This document shows positions 52,720-61,870 of a DNA stretch of 64,000 nt, piece after piece. The position numbers and the translations under genes were made by a program. The notes beneath the pieces are model-generated. The model was not told the DNA's origin and did no database searches. It saw only the letters and a list, made by a program, of their open reading frames with translations. The DNA is from Pelomonas dachongensis (GTDB taxonomy: Bacteria > Pseudomonadota > Gammaproteobacteria > Burkholderiales > Burkholderiaceae_C). The stretch's first letter is position 1. Each line of letters begins with the position of its first letter. The stretch covers positions 124,001 to 188,000 of the forward strand of contig NZ_JBIGHY010000008.1 of the NCBI RefSeq assembly GCF_043555865.1, written 5' to 3'.

Positions 52720-55116
52720 TTAGTTGCGCACCGGCTTGCCGGTCTGCAGCATCCCCATGATGCGTTCCTGCGTCTTGGGGTTGTCCAGCAGCGAGCAGAA
52801 GTGCTTGCGCTCCAGCGCCATCAGGTACTCCTCCGTCACCAGGGAGCCGGCCTCGACCTCGCCACCGCAGACCACGTCGGCAATCGCCGCAGCCAGGTGA
52901 TAGTCGTGCGCGCTGACGAAGCCGCCGTCGCGCATGTTGGCGACCTGGCCCTTGATCGTCGCGATGCCGCTGCGGCCGGCGACGGGGAACACGGCCTTGT
53001 GCGGCGGGCGGTAACCGGCCTCGGCCATGCCGATGGCGGTGGCCGTCGCCACGTGCAGCAGCTCGTCCTTGTGCGGCACGATGATGTCGCTGTCCAGCAG
53101 GAAGCCGTTCTTCTTCGCCTCGTGCGCGGAGGTCGCCACCTTGGCGGTGGCCGCAGTCAGGAACCCGTCCTTCAGGAACGTCAGGATGTCGGCACCGGCA
53201 TTGCCGGCCGCGGCCATCTCGGCGGCGCGGCGGGCAATGTAGGTCAGGCCGCCGCCGCCGGGGATCAGGCCCACGCCGACTTCGACCAGGCCCACATAGC
53301 TCTCGACGTGCGCGACACGGCGGGCGCAGTGCACGGCCAGCTCGGCGCCACCGCCCAGCGCGAGGCCGCGCATCGCGGCGACGACCGGCACCGACGCGTA
53401 GCGCAGGCGCAGCATCATGTCCTGCAGCTTCTTCTCTTCCGGCGCGATGCCCTTGCTGCCCATCTTCATGAAGACGGGCATCAGGGACTCCAGATTGGCG
53501 CCGGCCGAGAACACATCGTCAGGCGACCAGATCACCAAGCCGCTGTAGTCGGCTTCAGCGATCTCCACGGCCTTGAGCAGGCCCTCGGTGACCGCCGGAC
53601 TGATCAGGTGCAGCTTGGCGGTGATGGAGGCGATGACGACATTGCCGTCCAGCGTCCACACGCGCACCTCGTCGTTCTTGAACAGCTCGGTGCCGCTCTT
53701 CAGCGGGTCGGCGGCGCCGGTGCCCAGCAGCGATTCGCGGAAGGCCTGGCGGGCGTAGACCGGCAGCTCGCTGCGCGGCTTGAACTTGCCCTCGGCGGCG
53801 CTCCACGAGCCTTGCGGCGTGTGCACGCCACCAGCTTCGGCGACCGGGCCTTCGGTGACCCACGCCGGCAGCGGCGCGCTGCTCAGCGCCTTGCCGTCAG
53901 CGATGTCGGCGGCGATCCATTCGGCGACCTGCTTCCAGCCGGCGGCCTGCCACAGCTCGAACGGGCCTTGGCTGGAGCCGAAGCCCCAGCGCATCGCGAA
54001 GTCGATCTCGCGAGCCGTGTCAGCCACGGTGTCCAGGTGCACGGCGGCGTAGTGGAAGCTGTCGCGCAGGATGGCCCACAGGAACTGGGCTTGCGGGTTG
54101 CTGGATTCGCGCAGCAGCTTGAGGCGGTCGGCCGGTTGCTTCTTCAGCATGCGCGCGACGATCTCGTCGGCCTTCTTGCCACCGGCGACGTAGTCACCCG
54201 TGGCGAAGTCCAGGCGCTGGATGTCCTTGCCCACCTTCTTGTAGAAACCGGCGCCGGTCTTCTGGCCCAGGGCGCCCTTTTCGATCAGGCCGGCCAGCAC
54301 TTTGGGCGTGGCATAGGTCGAATAGAAGGGGTCTTCCTTCAGGTTGTCCTGCATCGTCTTGACGACGTGCGCCATCGTGTCCAGACCGACGACGTCCGCG
54401 GTGCGGAAGGTGCCGCTCGACGCACGGCCCAGCTTCTTGCCGGTCAGGTCGTCGACCACATCGACGCTCAGACCGAACTTCTCGGCCTCGATCATCGTGG
54501 CCATCATGCCGGCGATGCCGACGCGGTTGGCGACGAAGTTGGGCGTGTCGTGGGCACGCACGACGCTCTTGCCCAGCGACGTCGTCACGAAGGCCTCGAG
54601 CTGGTCGAGGATTTCCGGCTGCGTGGTCGGCGTGTTGATCAGCTCGACCAGCGCCATGTAGCGCGGCGGGTTGAAGAAGTGGATGCCGCAGAAGCGCGGC
54701 TTGATTTCTTCGGGCAGCACTTCGGAGAGCTTGGTGATGCTCAGGCCGGAGGTGTTGGACGCCACGATGGCGTGCGGGGCCACGAAAGGCGCGATCTTGG
54801 TGTAGAGGTCGAGCTTCCAGTCCATGCGCTCGGCGATGGCCTCGATGATGAGGTCGCAGCCCTTGAGCACGTCCAGGTGATCTTCGTAGTTGGCCTGCTG
54901 GATCAGCGCGGCTTCAGCCGAGTCACCCAGCGGCGCGGGCTTGAGCTTCTTCAGGCCATCGACCGCCTTGGTGACGATGCCGTTCTTGGCACCCTCCTTG
55001 GCAGGCAGGTCGAACAGCACGACCGGTACCTTGCAGTTGACGAGGTGGGCGGCGATCTGCGCGCCCATCACGCCGGCGCCGAGCACGGCGACCTTGCGGA
55101 CTTGGAATCGACTCAT
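52720..55116 (-). CDS. Bifunctional 3-hydroxyacyl-CoA dehydrogenase / enoyl-CoA hydratase
   Basis: The 798-residue protein does the hydration and oxidation steps of beta-oxidation. It has the dehydrogenase first (NAD-binding GAGVMGAQIAAHL at about 10-22, IEAIAERMDWK, FNPPRYMALVE, and the HAD C-terminal domains) and the crotonase domain last, which keeps both hydratase glutamates (GLALGGGAELAVHC and GLVEVGVGLIPGGGG). This order is opposite to E. coli FadB and like B. subtilis FadN. The start ATG at 55116 is behind TTAGGAG. It is separated from the DUF4442 gene by nine bases and follows DUF2147 and acyl-CoA dehydrogenase genes in order. Confidence 0.95.
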   Translation of the reverse strand: MSRFQVRKVAVLGAGVMGAQIAAHLVNCKVPVVLFDLPAKEGAKNGIVTKAVDGLKKLKPAPLGDSAEAALIQQANYEDHLDVLKGCDLIIEAIAERMDWKLDLYTKIAPFVAPHAIVASNTSGLSITKLSEVLPEEIKPRFCGIHFFNPPRYMALVELINTPTTQPEILDQLEAFVTTSLGKSVVRAHDTPNFVANRVGIAGMMATMIEAEKFGLSVDVVDDLTGKKLGRASSGTFRTADVVGLDTMAHVVKTMQDNLKEDPFYSTYATPKVLAGLIEKGALGQKTGAGFYKKVGKDIQRLDFATGDYVAGGKKADEIVARMLKKQPADRLKLLRESSNPQAQFLWAILRDSFHYAAVHLDTVADTAREIDFAMRWGFGSSQGPFELWQAAGWKQVAEWIAADIADGKALSSAPLPAWVTEGPVAEAGGVHTPQGSWSAAEGKFKPRSELPVYARQAFRESLLGTGAADPLKSGTELFKNDEVRVWTLDGNVVIASITAKLHLISPAVTEGLLKAVEIAEADYSGLVIWSPDDVFSAGANLESLMPVFMKMGSKGIAPEEKKLQDMMLRLRYASVPVVAAMRGLALGGGAELAVHCARRVAHVESYVGLVEVGVGLIPGGGGLTYIARRAAEMAAAGNAGADILTFLKDGFLTAATAKVATSAHEAKKNGFLLDSDIIVPHKDELLHVATATAIGMAEAGYRPPHKAVFPVAGRSGIATIKGQVANMRDGGFVSAHDYHLAAAIADVVCGGEVEAGSLVTEEYLMALERKHFCSLLDNPKTQERIMGMLQTGKPVRN

Positions 55117-55141
55117 TGATTTGCTCCTAAAGGTGTTCGGT

Positions 55142-55573
55142 TCACTCGACGCGCACCCAGGTCTGGGTGCGGCCGAACAGAGGGGCGCCGATGTAGCCGC
55201 GCACCTCGAGTTTCTTGCCACCGTCCACCGGCTTCAAGCGGGTGCGGTAGGTCTTGCCATTGTTCGGGTCCAGCACTTCGCCGCCACCCCAGACGCCGTC
55301 GCCCTCGGCCTTCACACCGCGAATGATCTGCAGGCCCAGCACGGGCTTGTCCTTGCGGTCGTCGGCGCACTTGTCGCATTTCGCGTCGGCCGGCGCGGCG
55401 GGGTCCAGCAGCTTGTCGATGCTGCCGACGAGGGTGCCCCCCTGTTCGCTGATGCGGACCAGCGACTTCGCGGTTTTGCCGTCGTCGTCGATGGTCTTCC
55501 ACAAGCCCACGGGTGTTGATTGCGCGAACGCAAGCACGGGCGAAAGCAGGGCAACAGCGAACAGGGATTTCAT
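55142..55573 (-). CDS. DUF2147 periplasmic protein
   Basis: The 143-residue protein has a signal peptide (MKSLFAVALLSPVLAFAQ) and then the DUF2147 beta barrel: VGLWKTIDDDGKTAKSLVRI, DKCADDRKDKPVLGLQII with two cysteines in CDKC, GGGEVLDPNNGKTYRTRLKP and the C-terminal GAPLFGRTQTWVRVE. Such proteins are common in Burkholderiales fatty-acid clusters, but their role is unknown. It lies between the acyl-CoA dehydrogenase and FadB-like genes. Confidence 0.88.
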   Translation of the reverse strand: MKSLFAVALLSPVLAFAQSTPVGLWKTIDDDGKTAKSLVRISEQGGTLVGSIDKLLDPAAPADAKCDKCADDRKDKPVLGLQIIRGVKAEGDGVWGGGEVLDPNNGKTYRTRLKPVDGGKKLEVRGYIGAPLFGRTQTWVRVE

Positions 55574-55603
55574 CGGGCGTCCTTGTCGTTTCAGCGATTC
55601 AGT

Positions 55604-57394
55604 TCAGAACAGCGCTTCTTCCATTTCCATCAACGGCGCCAGGCCGGCGCGCGCGGTACGGATCAGACTGGCCGTCTCGGGCAGCAGCTTGGCGAAGTAG
55701 AAGCGCGCCGTGGCCAGCTTGGCGGTGTAGAACGGGTCGCCGCTGTCCTTTTTGGCGAGCGCGATCTTGGCGGCCTGGGCAAAGAAGTAGGCGAAAGTCA
55801 TGTGGCCCACCACGCGCAGGTAGTCCACGGCGGCGGCGCCTACTTCGTCGGGGTTGCCGAAGGCCTTCATGCCCAGTTCCTGGGTCAGCTTGTTGACCTT
55901 GTCGCCCAGGTCGGCCAGCGGGTTCACGAACTCCTGCATGGCCTCGTTCGTACCCTCTTCCTCGATGAAGGCGGCGATCTTCTTGCCGAACTTCTTGAGG
56001 GTCGCACCGTTGTTGCCAAGCACCTTGCGGCCCAGCAGGTCCAGCGACTGGATGGTGTTGGTGCCCTCGTAGATCATGTTGATGCGCGCGTCGCGCACGT
56101 ACTGCTCCATGCCCCACTCGTGGATGAAGCCGTGGCCGCCGTACACCTGCATGCAGTGCGACGTGGCCAGCCAGCCGTTGTCGGTGATGAAGGCCTTGAT
56201 GATGGGCGTCAGCAGTGCGACCTCGGCGTCGGCTTCCTTGCGCTCGTCCTCGTCGTCGCTCTTCAGCGCCTTGTCCAGCTGCAGCACCGTGTAGGCCTGC
56301 AGCATGCGGCCGCCTTCGGCAAAGGCGCGGGCGGTCAGCAGCATCTTGCGCACGTCGGGGTGCACGATGATCGGATCGGCCGGCTTGTCGGGTGCCTTCG
56401 GGCCGGAGAGCGCACGCATCTGCAGGCGGTCCTTGGCATACGCCACGGCGTTCTGATACGCCACTTCGGTCAGGCCCAGCGACTGGTTGCCGACGCCCAG
56501 GCGCGCGGCGTTCATCATGACGAACATCGCGGCCAGGCCCTTGTTGGGCTGGCCCACCATCGTGCCCACGGCCTCCTCCAGCACGATCTGCGCGGTGGCG
56601 TTGCCGTGGATGCCCATCTTGTGCTCCAGGCCGGCGCAGAAGATGCCGTTGCGCGAGCCCAGCGAGCCGTCCGCGTTCACGTTGAACTTGGGCACGATGA
56701 ACAGCGAGATGCCCTTGGAGCCGGCCGGCGCGTCCGGCAGGCGGGCCAGCACCAAGTGGACGATGTTCTCGGCCATGTCGTGCTCGCCGGCCGAGATGAA
56801 GATCTTGGCGCCCGTGATCTTGTAGGTGCCGTCAGCCTGCGGCTCTGCCTTGGTGCGCAGCAGGCCCAGGTCCGTACCGCAGTGCGGCTCGGTCAGGCAC
56901 ATGGTGCCGGTCCACTCGCCGCTGGTCAGCTTGGGCAGGTAGGTGGCCTTCTGCTCGGGCGTGCCGTGCGCATGCAGAGCCTCGTAGGCGCCGTGGCTCA
57001 GGCCCGGGTACATCGTCCAGGCCTGGTTGGCCGAGTTCAGCATCTCGTAGAAGAACTGGTTCACCAGGTGCGGCAGGCCCTGGCCGCCGTACTCAGGGTC
57101 GCAGCCCAGCGCGGGCCAGCCGCCTTCGACGTACTGCTTGTAGGCCTCCTTGAAGCCCTTGGGCGCAGTGACCTCATGGGTGGTCTTGTCCAGCGTGCAG
57201 CCTTCGGCATCGCCGCTGAGGTTGATCGGGAAGATCACCTCGGACGCGAACTTGCCGCCTTCCTCCAGCACCGCATTGATCGTCTCGACGTCGATGTCCT
57301 CGTGACCGGGCAGCATCTTCAATTCGTCGACGACGTTCAGCAGCTCGTGCATGACGAACTGCATGTCACGCAGGGGCGGGTTGTACTGGGGCAT
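55604..57394 (-). CDS. Acyl-CoA dehydrogenase with C-terminal extension
   Basis: The 596-residue enzyme oxidises acyl-CoA to enoyl-CoA, the first step of beta-oxidation. Motifs are TMCLTEPHCGTDLGLLRTKA (FAD binding), DMAENIVHLVLARLP, QVYGGHGFIHEWGMEQYVRD and IYEGTNTIQSLDLLGRK with the catalytic-base region. The length is about 200 residues more than short-chain enzymes and fits the class with an acyl-CoA_dh_C extension (from about 460). It is the first enzyme gene after the TetR regulator (34 bases downstream). Confidence 0.95.
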   Translation of the reverse strand: MPQYNPPLRDMQFVMHELLNVVDELKMLPGHEDIDVETINAVLEEGGKFASEVIFPINLSGDAEGCTLDKTTHEVTAPKGFKEAYKQYVEGGWPALGCDPEYGGQGLPHLVNQFFYEMLNSANQAWTMYPGLSHGAYEALHAHGTPEQKATYLPKLTSGEWTGTMCLTEPHCGTDLGLLRTKAEPQADGTYKITGAKIFISAGEHDMAENIVHLVLARLPDAPAGSKGISLFIVPKFNVNADGSLGSRNGIFCAGLEHKMGIHGNATAQIVLEEAVGTMVGQPNKGLAAMFVMMNAARLGVGNQSLGLTEVAYQNAVAYAKDRLQMRALSGPKAPDKPADPIIVHPDVRKMLLTARAFAEGGRMLQAYTVLQLDKALKSDDEDERKEADAEVALLTPIIKAFITDNGWLATSHCMQVYGGHGFIHEWGMEQYVRDARINMIYEGTNTIQSLDLLGRKVLGNNGATLKKFGKKIAAFIEEEGTNEAMQEFVNPLADLGDKVNKLTQELGMKAFGNPDEVGAAAVDYLRVVGHMTFAYFFAQAAKIALAKKDSGDPFYTAKLATARFYFAKLLPETASLIRTARAGLAPLMEMEEALF

Positions 57395-57428
57395 CGGTTA
57401 CTCCTGGGAGGTCGGGGTGAGAGAGGGG

Positions 57429-58151
57429 TCAGCGCCGCACGGCGCCGGTCTTGGATGTCTGACGGCTGGCCTCGATGTCGAGACCAGCCGGCGTGGCGTA
57501 GTACTGCATGGTCCGCTCGAAGCCGGTACCGGCGCGAGACAGCGCGCCGGGGATGCGCATGAAGCGGGCGTCGTGGTGCAGCGACAGGATCAGGCCGTGC
57601 AGCTCGAAGCAGATCTGCTCGACATCGGCGTCGGCCTTCAAGTGGCCCTCGGCGATGGCCAGCTGGATGGCCTTCTGCAGCGCCGCATGCCAGGCCTTCA
57701 CCATGCCCACCAGCGCGTCGCGCACGGGGCCCGGCCGGTCGTCGAACTCGACAGCGCCCGAGATATAGATGCAGCCCGAGTCCACCTCCACCGACACGCG
57801 GCGCACCCAGCGCTCGAACATCGCGCGCAGCCGCGGCAGGCCGCGGGCCTCGCGGATGGCGGTGAAGAAGACTTCCTCTTCGAACTTGGCGTGGTACTCG
57901 GTGACGACGGCGATCTGCAGTTCCTCGCGCGAGCCGAAGTGAGCGAAGACGCCGGACTTGCTCATGCCCGTCACGTCGGCCAGCGCGCCGATGGACAGGC
58001 CTTCCAGCCCCATGTGCGAGGCCAGACCCAACGCGGCTTCCAGGATGGCGGCGCGTGTCTGCAGGCCCTTCTGCAGCGAGCGCGCCACACGCACCGGCTT
58101 GGCGGCGCGCAGCGGAGCGGCTTTCTTGGCAGGGGCGGGCAGCGTGGTCAC
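57429..58151 (-). CDS. TetR family transcriptional regulator of the beta-oxidation cluster
   Basis: The 240-residue protein has an N-terminal basic tail, the TetR helix-turn-helix (GLSIGALADVTGMSKSGVFA then HFGSREELQ, about residues 60-90) and a ligand-binding helical domain. Its gene is the first of the cluster, followed 34 bases later by acyl-CoA dehydrogenase. A 12-bp palindrome at 58168-58179 lies directly before the start codon. By analogy with similar TetR genes next to fatty-acid enzymes it may sense acyl-CoA, but the effector is not visible in the sequence. Confidence 0.92.
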   Translation of the reverse strand: MTTLPAPAKKAAPLRAAKPVRVARSLQKGLQTRAAILEAALGLASHMGLEGLSIGALADVTGMSKSGVFAHFGSREELQIAVVTEYHAKFEEEVFFTAIREARGLPRLRAMFERWVRRVSVEVDSGCIYISGAVEFDDRPGPVRDALVGMVKAWHAALQKAIQLAIAEGHLKADADVEQICFELHGLILSLHHDARFMRIPGALSRAGTGFERTMQYYATPAGLDIEASRQTSKTGAVRR

Positions 58152-58167
58152 GGGGCGAGAATAAAAC

Positions 58168-58179
58168 GAACGATCGTTC
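58168..58179. promoter_or_regulatory. Candidate TetR operator (12-bp palindrome)
   Basis: GAACGATCGTTC is a perfect 12-base palindrome, 17 bases upstream of the TetR start codon at 58151, in an A/T-richer patch (AATAAAAC before, TATTTTGC after). Its position and symmetry suit an autoregulatory operator that would also govern the genes behind it. Confidence 0.7.
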
Positions 58180-58351
58180 TATTTTGCAGGTCGCTTCCGT
58201 GACAACGCCAGCTTGCCCCAGCGAATTCCTAGGGTGTTGTGCCTAATAGCGCACCCAACCTAGGGAACACCCGAGGACTGCGCGCTGTCATGGCGGCACG
58301 CTTGAGTGCGAGAGGGCTTCTGAAGTAGTCTGCGGCAGGAGGTTGACTTCC

Positions 58352-58909
58352 GTGGATGTGCTCCAACTCGATGTCTCTGGCCGGCCGCAGGCCTGGATCA
58401 CGACGCGTGAGGCGGCGGTGATCTACGCCAGTGATGGCGTCGCCTGGACGCTGGGCGACCCTTGCCAGGTGCTGCGCGGCGGCCTGCAACGCATCAGCGG
58501 CCGGCAGTCGCGCATCGAGGTGCATCCCATCATTGCCGTGCGCGGCGCCGTGCCCAGCAGGGCCTGGCGGCAGGCGCCAGCGTTGTCCAACGCCAAGCTG
58601 TTCGTGCGCGATCGCTTCATCTGCGCCTACTGCGGCCATCGCTGCTTGCCGGAAGACCTGACACGCGAGCACATCCAGCCCACATCGCGCGGCGGGCAGG
58701 ACACCTGGATGAATTGCATCACCGCCTGCCGCCCCTGCAACGGCCGCAAGGGCAGCCGCCTGCCGGAAGAAGCGCACATGAGCCTGCTCTACCTGCCCTA
58801 TGTGCCCAGCCTGCACGAGGACATGATCCTGCGCGGCCGCCGCATCCTGGCCGACCAGATGGAGTTCCTGCTGGCCAGCGTGCCGAGCAACTCGCGATTG
58901 CATGGCTGA
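58352..58909 (+). CDS. HNH endonuclease family protein
   Basis: The 185-residue protein has an HNH nuclease domain with a zinc site: CAYCGH (first CxxC), the catalytic region REHIQPTSRGGQDTWMNCIT with His and Asn, and CRPCNGRKG (second CxxC). The N-terminal 90 residues match the small HNH proteins of proteobacteria that start with VLQLDVSGRPQAWITTREAA. AGGAGG lies nine bases before the GTG at 58352; a TTG at 58343 is less likely because it touches the Shine-Dalgarno. The biological role is unknown, and it is not clearly in a defence operon. Confidence 0.88.
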   Translation: MDVLQLDVSGRPQAWITTREAAVIYASDGVAWTLGDPCQVLRGGLQRISGRQSRIEVHPIIAVRGAVPSRAWRQAPALSNAKLFVRDRFICAYCGHRCLPEDLTREHIQPTSRGGQDTWMNCITACRPCNGRKGSRLPEEAHMSLLYLPYVPSLHEDMILRGRRILADQMEFLLASVPSNSRLHG

Positions 58910-59027
58910 ATTGCGGGTGAATCCCGTTGACCGGCAACGGTAAAGAGTTGTAGCCGGCCGCATCAAGGCGTCAACGGCGGGACAATCGGCCGCGTTGGGC
59001 CGCAGTCTTGCCCACGGAGGAACCGCT

Positions 59028-59519
59028 ATGTCCAAGCTCATGACTTCCCTCACCCTGGTCGCCGCGCTCGCGCTGTCGGCCTGCTCGACGACCAGCCCGG
59101 ACATCGTTCAGCGCGGCGACGCGCAACGCCTGTCGCAGGTGCAGGACGCGACCGTGCTTTCGTCCCGCCCCGTCGTGGTGGACGGCTCGCAGAGCGGCAT
59201 CGGCGGTGTCGCCGGTGGCGTGACCGGCGCGATTGCCGGCAGTTCTGTCGGCGGCCGCCGTGAAGGCCAGATCGTCGGCGTCATCGGTGCCGTGGCGGGC
59301 GCCGTCATCGGCAACGCCGTGGAACGCAGCGCCACCCGCGAGGACGCGCTGGAGATCATCGTGCAACTGCGCAATGGCGAGCGCCGCTCCATCGTGCAGG
59401 CGCGCGGCAAGGAGAGCTTCAACGCCGGCGACCCCGTCGTGCTGGTGACGACCGGCGGCAAGACCCGCATCACGCGCTCACCCGCCGTGGTGCCGGCAGG
59501 GCCAAGCAGCAACAGCTGA
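59028..59519 (+). CDS. Glycine-zipper outer-membrane lipoprotein (SlyB-like)
   Basis: The 163-residue protein has a lipoprotein signal with lipobox LALSAC (Cys19). After a linker it has two glycine-rich segments (GIGGVAGGVTGAIAGSSVGG and VIGAVAGAVIGNAVERSA) that are typical of glycine-zipper proteins such as SlyB or PcP, and a beta-rich C-terminus (EIIVQLRNGERRSIVQARGK). GGAGG lies seven bases before the ATG. It probably lies in the outer membrane and helps its integrity. Confidence 0.85.
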   Translation: MSKLMTSLTLVAALALSACSTTSPDIVQRGDAQRLSQVQDATVLSSRPVVVDGSQSGIGGVAGGVTGAIAGSSVGGRREGQIVGVIGAVAGAVIGNAVERSATREDALEIIVQLRNGERRSIVQARGKESFNAGDPVVLVTTGGKTRITRSPAVVPAGPSSNS

Positions 59520-59539
59520 CCCAGTCGCCGCGGCGTCGA

Positions 59540-59574
59540 CAATGGCGGGCTGCGGCCCGCCATTGCCGTTTCTG
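59540..59574 (+). terminator. Probable terminator after the glycine-zipper gene
   Basis: CAATGGCGGGC (59540-59550) and GCCCGCCATTG (59555-59565) form a perfect 11-bp stem with a 4-base loop. The downstream T-run is weak (CCGTTTCTG), so it is a moderately convincing terminator. Confidence 0.65.
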
Positions 59575-59588
59575 ACCCGCCTTTTTCC

Positions 59589-60086
59589 ATGTCCGCATCC
59601 ATGACTGACGAGACCGACGCCCCCATCCATGAACCCCGCCTGTGGCGCGACAACGGCTGGACGGCCCAGGTCATCAAGAACGAGGACGACGAGGGCTGGG
59701 CGGTCGCGATGTTCAAGGCCGGCGAGAGCGAGCCGGCGCTGGTCGGTCCCTGGACCATGGGCCGCGACAAGAAGAACCCCAAGCCGCTGGACACCGCCGC
59801 GTTCAACACGCTGGTGAAGACGGCCTCCGAGGTCATCCGCCGCCACGAGCAGCAGCTGCACGCCCAGCTGAACAAGGCCTTGCACGTCGCCCGCGACGGC
59901 AACTGGATCAAGGTCACGCTGGAGATCGTGCCCGCCGAAGACGACCCCTACGCCTGGCTGCGGGCGCACGATGCCGCGGGAGGCCAGTTGGCCCAGGTCA
60001 AGGTGGCGGCCAACTTCCGCTTCAGCCAGTCGACCGTCGAGGCCTGGGTAGACAACGGCTTCGAGCGCCCAGCCGGGCGGGACTGA
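59589..60086 (+). CDS. Conserved hypothetical protein (165 aa)
   Basis: The protein has no signal or membrane segment. It starts MSASMTDETDAPIHEPRLWR and shows a beta-strand rich N-terminus (GWTAQVIKNEDDEGWAVAMF), the helix AAFNTLVKTASEVIRRHEQQ, and a C-terminal ANFRFSQSTVEAWVDNGFE. The pattern looks like a small alpha+beta protein common in Burkholderiales, but I do not recognise a named family. It follows a terminator, so it probably has its own promoter. Confidence 0.7.
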   Translation: MSASMTDETDAPIHEPRLWRDNGWTAQVIKNEDDEGWAVAMFKAGESEPALVGPWTMGRDKKNPKPLDTAAFNTLVKTASEVIRRHEQQLHAQLNKALHVARDGNWIKVTLEIVPAEDDPYAWLRAHDAAGGQLAQVKVAANFRFSQSTVEAWVDNGFERPAGRD

Positions 60087-60162
60087 ACTCCGGGTCCGAT
60101 AGCGGCCAGACACGGCCCGGTCGGTTGCGAAAAATCAGGGGCATCCCTTCAACGGAGCCTCC

Positions 60163-60627
60163 ATGTCCTATCGCATCACCGGGCTGCCTGCCCACCCCTT
60201 TGCGCATCTGTTCGGCCTGGACGACGCGGGCCTCTCGCGCCACGGCGCGCAGCGCCTGACCGCCGGCGAACAGGATCGCTTCCCAGACCGCATCGAACTG
60301 CGGTTGGCCCGCCCCGGCGAGACCGTGCTGCTCGTCAACCACGAGCACCAGAGCGCCGACACGCCCTATCGCGCCCGCCATGCCGTCTTCGTGCGCGAGT
60401 ACGCCGACACGGCATTTGATGCTGTCGACCGGCTGCCCGCCATGTTGCGCAGCCTGATGTCGCTGCGGGCCTTTGATGCGCAGCACATGATGGTGGACGC
60501 CGACGTTGCAGAAGGTGATGCCGTCGAGCCGCTCATCGAGCGCCTGCTGGCCCGGCCCGACGTGGCCTATGTGCACGCGCACTACGCGCGCCGCGGCTGC
60601 TACGCGGCGCTGATCCGGCGCGGCTGA
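60163..60627 (+). CDS. DUF1203 domain protein
   Basis: The 154-residue protein fits DUF1203: RITGLPAHPFAHLFGLDDAG at the N-terminus, LLVNHEHQSADTPYRARHAV, a central helix, and AYVHAHYARRGCYAALIRRG at the end, all conserved in this uncharacterised family. No membrane segment or signal is seen. It converges with the saccharopine-dehydrogenase-like gene, ten bases apart. Confidence 0.88.
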   Translation: MSYRITGLPAHPFAHLFGLDDAGLSRHGAQRLTAGEQDRFPDRIELRLARPGETVLLVNHEHQSADTPYRARHAVFVREYADTAFDAVDRLPAMLRSLMSLRAFDAQHMMVDADVAEGDAVEPLIERLLARPDVAYVHAHYARRGCYAALIRRG

Positions 60628-60637
60628 GCGGCTGACT

Positions 60638-61870
60638 TCAGGCCGCCATCTCGAACGTCAGGCCTGCGCGCGCCTGCAGCCGGCGCACCAGCGCCAGGCC
60701 CATCGCGGCACCCGGCGTCCAGACGCCGCCGGGCGTCGCGTTGCGGTCCACGTCCTGCAGCAGGCACAGCGCGGCCTCGCTGATGAGCTTGCAGGTCGAG
60801 CCATAGCCCGGGTCGCGGTCGCCCTTGACGACGGCGCGCAGCTGCTGGCCCTCGTCGGTCCGGCCCGTGAACCAGACCTCGTAGCGCCCCGCCTCGCGCG
60901 CGGCGGCGTCGGGGCCGTCGCCCGGCTGTGTCAGCACGAAGCGGCGCAGCAGGAAGCGTGTCGGAGCAAAGCCCAGCGCGAGGTTCTGCAGCTTTGTGAA
61001 GCGGGCCAGCGCGACAGCCTTCTTGCGGCCCTGGTCGCCCTGCCCCGGCTTGCCAGTCAGCAGCTTCTCGCTGTAGATGAAGTCCCGGCCCCAGGGGTGG
61101 CCCCGCAGCGCATTGCTGCGGTGGATGTTCTTGGTATTGATGGCGGCCATGACGAAGGGGCCGCACCAGGCACCAGCCCAGTCGTCGAAATCGGCGGCCT
61201 GCCCGGCGGGCTGCCGGGGCCCCTTGAAACCACCGGCCAGCGCGAAAGGGTTGACCATCAGCTGGGCCAACGCCGGCTCGCGGCGCACCGCCTCGACGGT
61301 TGCCATCAGGCTGGCGAAGGTGCCGCCGGAGAAGGTGCCCTTGAGCCGGGCCACCCGGCCCCGCACCTCGGGCAGTGGCGCACCGAAGCGCGCATGAGCC
61401 TGGGCCTGCAGGTAGACCACACCGAGGTCGAAAGGGATGGAGTCGAAGCCGCACGAGAACACGATGCGCGCGCCGCTCGCTTCGGCCAGCGTCGTCAGCT
61501 TCGGGATCATGCGTGCCATCCACAGGGGCTCACCGCACAGGTCCACGTAGTCCGTGCCGCGCTCGGCGCAGGCGGTTGCCAGCGGCTCGCCGTACAACTG
61601 ATAAGGGCCGACGGTGGTGATGACGCCGCGCGTGCGGGCCACCAGCGCCCGCAGTGCGGCGTCATCGGACGCATCGGCCTGCAGCAGCGCCACGGATGGC
61701 GGCAGGTGCAGTTCGTCGCGCACCTTGGCGAGCTTGTCGAGGTTGCGCCCGGCAATGGCCCAGCGCACGCCGGCCGCGCCGCTGCGGTGCAAGTACTCGG
61801 CAACGAGGCGCCCGGTGAAACCGGTGGCGCCGAAGACGACGAGATCGAATTCGCAGGCCCTGCCGTCCAT
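60638..61870 (-). CDS. Saccharopine dehydrogenase-like enoyl reductase family protein
   Basis: The 410-residue protein has an N-terminal NAD(P)-binding Rossmann domain (DLVVFGATGFTGRLVAEYLH) followed by TVGPYQLYGEPLATACAERG and the DYVDLCGEPLWM strand, as in saccharopine dehydrogenase-related reductases and the mycobacterial trans-acting enoyl reductases. CGFDSIPFDLGVVYLQ and GTFSGGTFASLMATVEA are further family motifs. The substrate is unknown, possibly a lipid or polyketide-like enoyl group. Its start codon overlaps the stop codon of the acetyltransferase gene by one base (TGATG). Confidence 0.88.
   Translation of the reverse strand: MDGRACEFDLVVFGATGFTGRLVAEYLHRSGAAGVRWAIAGRNLDKLAKVRDELHLPPSVALLQADASDDAALRALVARTRGVITTVGPYQLYGEPLATACAERGTDYVDLCGEPLWMARMIPKLTTLAEASGARIVFSCGFDSIPFDLGVVYLQAQAHARFGAPLPEVRGRVARLKGTFSGGTFASLMATVEAVRREPALAQLMVNPFALAGGFKGPRQPAGQAADFDDWAGAWCGPFVMAAINTKNIHRSNALRGHPWGRDFIYSEKLLTGKPGQGDQGRKKAVALARFTKLQNLALGFAPTRFLLRRFVLTQPGDGPDAAAREAGRYEVWFTGRTDEGQQLRAVVKGDRDPGYGSTCKLISEAALCLLQDVDRNATPGGVWTPGAAMGLALVRRLQARAGLTFEMAA

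Noticed and set aside
49278..55119. Very long plus-strand open frames (1085 and 772 codons) over the fatty-acid cluster
   Set aside because: Antisense shadows of well-recognised minus-strand genes with clear catalytic motifs.
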